The notes under the pieces: generated by a model | Database searches by the model: none | What the model saw: the letters and a program-made list of their open reading frames with translations, nothing else | Told to the model about the DNA's origin: nothing | Translations under genes and position numbers: made by a program | Assembly: GCA_003506095.1 (NCBI GenBank) | Contig: DNWZ01000838.1 | Span: 1 to 37,457 of the forward strand | DNA: 37,457 nucleotides | Direction of reading: 5' to 3' | Source: Planctomycetaceae bacterium | GTDB taxonomy: Bacteria; Planctomycetota; Planctomycetia; Pirellulales; Pirellulaceae | Shown here: in pieces, positions 33,284-37,457 of the stretch | Layout: each line of letters starts with the position of its first letter | How positions within the stretch are numbered: position 1 is the first letter of the stretch

Positions 33284-33803
33284 GAAGAGATCCTCGTCAT
33301 CTCGGGGGCCACTAAGCTCGGATGGGGCGAAACACCATGCAGGCAGGGTGCCGATCGACCTCAATAAGAGCAAAACACTCATGGCAAACCGTTGTGGGGA
33401 ATAGACTTAGAAAAGCGGCCGTGTGGCGACAGGCGGTTTGGCACGATGTTTCAACGTTGCAAAATGGCAACAGAGATGTGGATCGCGGGCAACGCCGGTG
33501 GCGGACAAGCGTTGTCGGTATTGCATTACGACAACCGACCAAAGGTAGGTCGCGAAATGATGATGGGCAGGAAACAAAAAAATCGTTTCTAGTCCTTTGG
33601 GATACCAGGTCACCCAGCGGCATGAAAACCGCTAAGATGTTGCAAGGTTTGGCGGCTGAGTCGGGCGGAGCCAGCGGAGGCGAGTCGCTGATCGGGCGAA
33701 TCACCCTGGCGACGCTGCAGTCGCCATGAGTCAGCGTTTCTCCGTAGTACCGGTTCGGCTGGAAATTTCATTACGCAAACAGGCGTTAGGTTGATGGTCG
33801 GCA
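33284..33803. other. Divergent intergenic region between sigma factor and GlnE-like gene (520 bases)
   Basis: No credible gene is seen; a plus-strand frame at 33322-33729 is Arg-rich and unlike the neighbours. Two structured elements lie here: GTTGTCG (33511-33517) and CGACAAC (33529-33535), a perfect inverted repeat with an 11-base spacer, and a hairpin with arms TGGCGAC (33707-33713) and GTCGCCA (33720-33726) about 80 bases before the GlnE-like start. Promoters for both genes must lie within it, but no good -35/-10 pair was found. A small RNA cannot be excluded. Confidence 0.4.
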
Positions 33804-36800
33804 ATGGATGAGGTCTTAGACAGCGGTTTGCTCGGCACGATCGCATCCATGCCGATACCCGCCGACTTGCTTAAGAAGCTGCAAACGCGGCTTCGGTTCC
33901 TTTTGCCGCAAACTTCGGCGCCGGCAGAAGTGACATTGCGGCTGCAGCGGTTTATCGCCGCCACTCGCAGCCCCACGTCGCTATTGGCCTTCTTTGACCG
34001 CGACGAATCGTCTTTGGAAACACTTTTGCGGCTGCTGGGTGCCGGCCAGCGGTTGGCAGACCACTTGATCGCCGATCCCGAGTCGTTCGATTTGGTGCGT
34101 GCCAGCGGCGGTGGCGACGTTCGACGCGATATCCTGATCGATGAAATCGTTTCCGAACTCGACGCCCTGATCGCCTGTGGCGGCGATTACCAATCCGCTG
34201 CGACGCTGTTGCGTTCCGTCGCCGGGCGAGAACGCCTACGGATTGCCTATGCCGAGTTTGTCGCCGGTGCGTCGACGGAGCGAGTTTCGGCCCAGTTGAC
34301 CGTTTTGGCCGAAGCGATCATCGAAGCGTCCTTGCATTTCGCGAGCACCATGATGAAGCGTCAGTTCGGCTGGCCGCGAACTCCCGCAGGCGATCCGGGA
34401 CGCCTGAGCGTGATCGGAATCGGTCCTCTGGGGGCACGCCAACTGAGCTACTTCTCACCGCTGCAATGGATGTTCTTGTGCGATTTATGTGGGCCCACCG
34501 ACGGTAACGAAAACCTTCCCGGAGACGAGTTTTTTCGTCGCCTCTGCCTGCGAATCATGGAATTGGTTCGTGGTTTGGTCGATGTCACACCGGCAGAAAA
34601 CCAGACCGACAACCGCGCAGAACCACTTTTCACAGTTGCGATCGACAAACGCCCGCTGGGTGCCGATGGACCGATCGTCACAACGGTCACCGAAGCGCAT
34701 CGCCATTATCAATTGGCCGGACGAACTTGGGAACGATTGGCCCTGGTGAAAAGCCGCGTCGTTGCCGGTGACGATAGCCTGGGGGAACGCTTCATCGAAT
34801 TGATCGAGCCTTGGGTTTATCGCCGATACTTACAACCTGCGGACCTCGAAGGTTTACAGACGCTGATGCGAAAGTTCTCGCGTCGGCTGGCCGAATCCAA
34901 ACCGGCCGCAGTAGATAGCAGGGATGATGCTCGCGGGGATGGCAAATCGAAAGCCAGTCCGCTGGCAACGGCGGATCTGATTCGATCGCGTGATGGCGGA
35001 CTGGACGATATCGAATCGGTGATCGGGCTGTTGCAGTTGATCAACGGGCCAGATTTGCCCCAATTGCGAGGGGTCGATACCGGCCAAGCGATTCAGCAAT
35101 TGCTGGCTGCAAACTGTTTGACGGTCCAAGAAGCGGCGCGGTTGAACGATCATCACCAATTGTTGCGGCGTTGCGAAAACTGTTTACAAGTCGATCAATC
35201 CGTTGGTGACTCGTCCGCCGATACAACTTCCAGCGGCGTGTTGCCTGGGCCCGCAAAATTGGCCGCTGCGGCTTGGAATCTTGGCTACCGCGACGCCGCC
35301 GGAAGGGGCACGCCCGACGACCTGATGCACGCGATCGATGTGGCCTGTCAATTGAACTGCCAAACGATCAGTCGACTGTTGGCCGATGCCGAAATCAATC
35401 ATCAAGAGCTTGCCCCCGAAGCCGAATTAGTGCTTGACCCAAATCCCGATGATGCTTTCGTAACGGCGGTCTTCGCCCAGCACGGTCTGGCCGATTCGGT
35501 CCAGGCGATGAGCGATTTGCAGCGTTTAGCGAACGAACCGGTGCCGTTTCTATCCAGTCGCAGGTGTCGCCATTTCCTGGCCGCGATCGCGCCACAGTTG
35601 CTCGATGAAGCGTCCCAAACGCCCGACCCGCATCACACCTTAAGGACTTTGGCCGAGGTCAGCGATTCCCTCGGTGGCAAGGCCGTTTTGTGGGAACTGT
35701 TCGACGCTTCACCGGCAGCGATGAACCTGGTCGTTAGGCTGTGCGCGTGCAGTCCCTACCTGACCGGCATCTTGACTCACAATCCCGGCATGATCGATGA
35801 ACTGGTCGATTCCCTCGTCCTCGATCGGTTGCCGTCGGATTCCTGGTTAGAAGGATCGTCGATCGAACTTTGCCGCACCGCAACGGACGTGCGATCGGTC
35901 TTGCAAAGTTTTAAAAACGGCGCCCATCTTCAGATCGGTGTTCGCGATTGCCTGGGTAAGGAATCGCTCGAGTCGACTCATGCGGCGCTGGCCGCAACGG
36001 CCGAAGCGATCCTGAGACGGGCGTCCGAAGCGATCTTGCGGGAATTGGCCAATCAGTACGGCGACCCGGTGACGCCTGAGGGACAACCGGTGGAGTGGGT
36101 GATTCTGGCCTTGGGAAAGCTAGGTGCGAAAGAGCCCAATTATCACAGCGACCTGCAAACGTTGTTTCTTTACACAAACGATTGCCAAACACGACGACGC
36201 GTCGGTGGCCATCGCACGACGACAACGACATCGCAATTCTTTGGTGAAACGGCCAAACGATTGACCGCTATGATCAACGGTTCGTCCAACAGCGGACGGT
36301 TGTACGAGCTCGGAACACCGCTACAAATCGGTTCGCAGTCGGATCGTCGTGATGCGCTCTCGATCGATGCACTAGCCGCACATTTTCGTCGGGGCCAGGC
36401 GACACTGCTCCAACGTTTGGCGCTCTGCAAGGCACGCGCGCTGTCGGGCAGCGAAGCGACTCGCAAACGTGTCGATCAAATGGTTCGCGAATTGCTCGCA
36501 GCGGGCGAGTGGTTCCCGATGATGGCCAAGCAAATCAACGACCTGCGCAGTGCGATGGAAGCCTCTGCGGCAGACGATAACCTCAAGCGTGCCGCCGGTG
36601 GAACGGTCGATGTCGAATTGATCACGCAAACATTACAACTATGCCACGCTCGCAAGCATCCGCAAATCTTAGTGCCAGGTACGCTGGATGCGTTGCAGCA
36701 GATTGCCGATGCTGAACTAATCGCTGCCGATGTTGCAATGGAGTTGCAACAAAATTATCGTACCTTACGCGAAGTGGAATCCAAACTGCGACTGTTAGAT

Positions 36801-36959
36801 ACGCCCAAACGTCATGAAATCCCGGGCGACACCGCGTCGCTCGATCGCCTCGCGTTTCTGATGGGCCAACCCGATGGCCAACGCATCGTGTCGCTGTGCC
36901 GCGATGTTCGCGCGTCCAATCGTCGTCTATTCAATAACCTGATCCGAGACCTCTCTTAA
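33804..36959 (+). CDS. GlnE-like two-domain nucleotidyltransferase homologue with altered catalytic sites
   Basis: A 1051-residue homologue of bifunctional glutamine synthetase adenylyltransferase (usual length about 950-1000). The layout of two nucleotidyltransferase-like domains with helical domains after each is kept. N-terminal domain: VIGIGPLGARQLSYFSPLQ (203-221) aligns to the family's G-GKLGGREL...SDIDL, so the two metal-ligand Asp positions are Pro219 and Gln221, and the VDLRLRP motif reads VAIDKRP. C-terminal domain: LGKLGAKEPNYHSDLQ (770-785) keeps Asp783 but has Gln785 for the second Asp, and YEVDLRLRP becomes YELGTPLQI. The linker motif GRGGIRDIE reads SRDGGLDDIE; GGTVDVE near 932 is kept. 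Adenylylation and deadenylylation of glutamine synthetase are therefore unlikely; a nucleotide-sensing or scaffold role is possible. Its stop overlaps the next start. Confidence 0.82.
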   Translation: MDEVLDSGLLGTIASMPIPADLLKKLQTRLRFLLPQTSAPAEVTLRLQRFIAATRSPTSLLAFFDRDESSLETLLRLLGAGQRLADHLIADPESFDLVRASGGGDVRRDILIDEIVSELDALIACGGDYQSAATLLRSVAGRERLRIAYAEFVAGASTERVSAQLTVLAEAIIEASLHFASTMMKRQFGWPRTPAGDPGRLSVIGIGPLGARQLSYFSPLQWMFLCDLCGPTDGNENLPGDEFFRRLCLRIMELVRGLVDVTPAENQTDNRAEPLFTVAIDKRPLGADGPIVTTVTEAHRHYQLAGRTWERLALVKSRVVAGDDSLGERFIELIEPWVYRRYLQPADLEGLQTLMRKFSRRLAESKPAAVDSRDDARGDGKSKASPLATADLIRSRDGGLDDIESVIGLLQLINGPDLPQLRGVDTGQAIQQLLAANCLTVQEAARLNDHHQLLRRCENCLQVDQSVGDSSADTTSSGVLPGPAKLAAAAWNLGYRDAAGRGTPDDLMHAIDVACQLNCQTISRLLADAEINHQELAPEAELVLDPNPDDAFVTAVFAQHGLADSVQAMSDLQRLANEPVPFLSSRRCRHFLAAIAPQLLDEASQTPDPHHTLRTLAEVSDSLGGKAVLWELFDASPAAMNLVVRLCACSPYLTGILTHNPGMIDELVDSLVLDRLPSDSWLEGSSIELCRTATDVRSVLQSFKNGAHLQIGVRDCLGKESLESTHAALAATAEAILRRASEAILRELANQYGDPVTPEGQPVEWVILALGKLGAKEPNYHSDLQTLFLYTNDCQTRRRVGGHRTTTTTSQFFGETAKRLTAMINGSSNSGRLYELGTPLQIGSQSDRRDALSIDALAAHFRRGQATLLQRLALCKARALSGSEATRKRVDQMVRELLAAGEWFPMMAKQINDLRSAMEASAADDNLKRAAGGTVDVELITQTLQLCHARKHPQILVPGTLDALQQIADAELIAADVAMELQQNYRTLREVESKLRLLDTPKRHEIPGDTASLDRLAFLMGQPDGQRIVSLCRDVRASNRRLFNNLIRDLS

Positions 36960-37457
36960 TGCCCGCCGACTCTTCAAACAACTCGTCTGTTGTTCGCGAT
37001 CCCGCCCGACTCCGCTCTGCTCGCTGGTTTGCCCCTGATGATTTGCGTTCTTTCGGTCACCGATCAAGACTCAAAGGAATGGGGTTTGACGATATCGATT
37101 ATCGCGACCGGCCGGTGATCGCGATTCTGAATACTTGGAGCGAGTTCAATACCTGTCACTCGCATTTTCGCGAGCGCGCGCTCGATGTACGGCGAGGAAT
37201 TCTGCAAGCCGGTGGCTTTCCGGTCGAAGTCCCGGTGATGTCGCTTGGCGAAATGCTGATGAAGCCGACGACGATGCTGTATCGAAACCTGCTGGCGATG
37301 GAAGTCGAGGAGGTGTTGCGGTGTCATCCGATCGACGCCGCAGTGCTGATGGGCGGTTGCGACAAGACGGTGCCAGCGATGTTGATGGGAGCGATCAGCG
37401 CCGACATCCCCAGCATCTTTCTGCCGGCCGGGCCGATGTTGAAGGCACGCTGGAAAA
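36959..37457 (+). CDS. IlvD/Edd-family dehydratase, sugar-acid type, 3'-truncated by window edge
   Basis: The first 166 residues of an iron-sulfur dehydratase that removes water from dihydroxy acids. The ATG at 36959 overlaps the preceding stop by one base (TAATG), so translation is likely coupled to the GlnE-like gene. The N-terminus RSARWFAPDDLRSFGHRSRLKGMG followed by AILNTWSEFNTCHSHFRERA and MGGCDKTVPAMLMGA supplies two of the cluster Cys residues (NTCH and GGCDK). The RWF and HRS motifs at the start resemble L-arabonate and related aldonic-acid dehydratases more than valine/isoleucine-pathway dihydroxyacid dehydratase, so a role in sugar-acid breakdown is the better guess. The frame is absent from tracks that need a stop codon because it runs past the window end. 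Confidence 0.9.
   Translation, partial: MPADSSNNSSVVRDPARLRSARWFAPDDLRSFGHRSRLKGMGFDDIDYRDRPVIAILNTWSEFNTCHSHFRERALDVRRGILQAGGFPVEVPVMSLGEMLMKPTTMLYRNLLAMEVEEVLRCHPIDAAVLMGGCDKTVPAMLMGAISADIPSIFLPAGPMLKARWK

Noticed and set aside
33322..33729. Plus-strand frame in the sigma factor/GlnE-like gap
   Set aside because: Arg/Gly-rich, no homology recognised, and it lies over the expected promoter region for both genes.
1..37457. tRNA, rRNA, CRISPR arrays, insertion sequences or prophage genes
   Set aside because: No tRNA-like clover leaf, direct-repeat array, transposase or phage protein was recognised on either strand; all gaps above 200 bases were read.

Overview
The window looks like core chromosome of a planctomycete, probably a Rhodopirellula-like member of the Pirellulales. 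The evidence is a ThuA/discoidin/beta-propeller/HEAT/cytochrome c protein of the type typical of Planctomycetes and relatives, a primary sigma factor without a recognisable region 1.1 and with a long insert between regions 1.2 and 2.1, large PVC-style secreted proteins, frequent GTG starts and moderate GC. This is inferred from protein families; no rRNA or other taxonomic marker is present. No tRNA, rRNA, CRISPR array, insertion sequence or phage gene was seen.

Layout. 1-6611 (+): the end of peptidase T, a hybrid histidine kinase with a complete His-Asp-His relay, a tiny AP/E-rich lipoprotein followed by a strong terminator, and a secreted isochorismatase/ThuA fusion. 6665-14171 (-): the conserved nusA-infB-rbfA translation/transcription cluster, followed by an inactive-looking endonuclease III-like protein with a histone H1-like tail and a YebC/PmpR protein. 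14401-17230 (-): a ketosynthase-like protein lacking catalytic residues, preceded by an exported secretin-like protein. 17517-18008 (+): an exported fasciclin protein. 18232-23988 (-): an SMP-30-like lactonase, the giant ThuA/heme protein and mutM, probably one transcript. 24184-24705 (+): a NUDIX hydrolase. 24731-27488 (-): a phosphate-selective-type porin and an AGXT/PucG-type aminotransferase. 27712-29094 (+): a cyclic amidohydrolase divergent from the aminotransferase. Then come a SAM methyltransferase (-), der (+), the primary sigma factor (-), a GlnE-like protein (+) and, coupled to it, the start of an IlvD/Edd dehydratase running off the end.

The most unusual theme is scaffold retention with loss of catalysis. 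Three proteins keep the length and signature motifs of well-known enzymes but lack key residues when aligned by eye: the GlnE homologue (metal-binding Asp residues altered in both nucleotidyltransferase domains), the ketosynthase (Cys to Glu, one His to Asn, gating loop changed) and the endonuclease III-like protein (Lys to Phe, Asp to Asn, plus a basic tail). Each could be a regulatory or structural protein derived from an enzyme. These calls rest on hand alignment to remembered family consensus and need profile searches.

Several gene starts were moved downstream of the longest open frame because a signal peptide, a domain start or a terminator-like hairpin supports the shorter form. These choices are stated in each entry.
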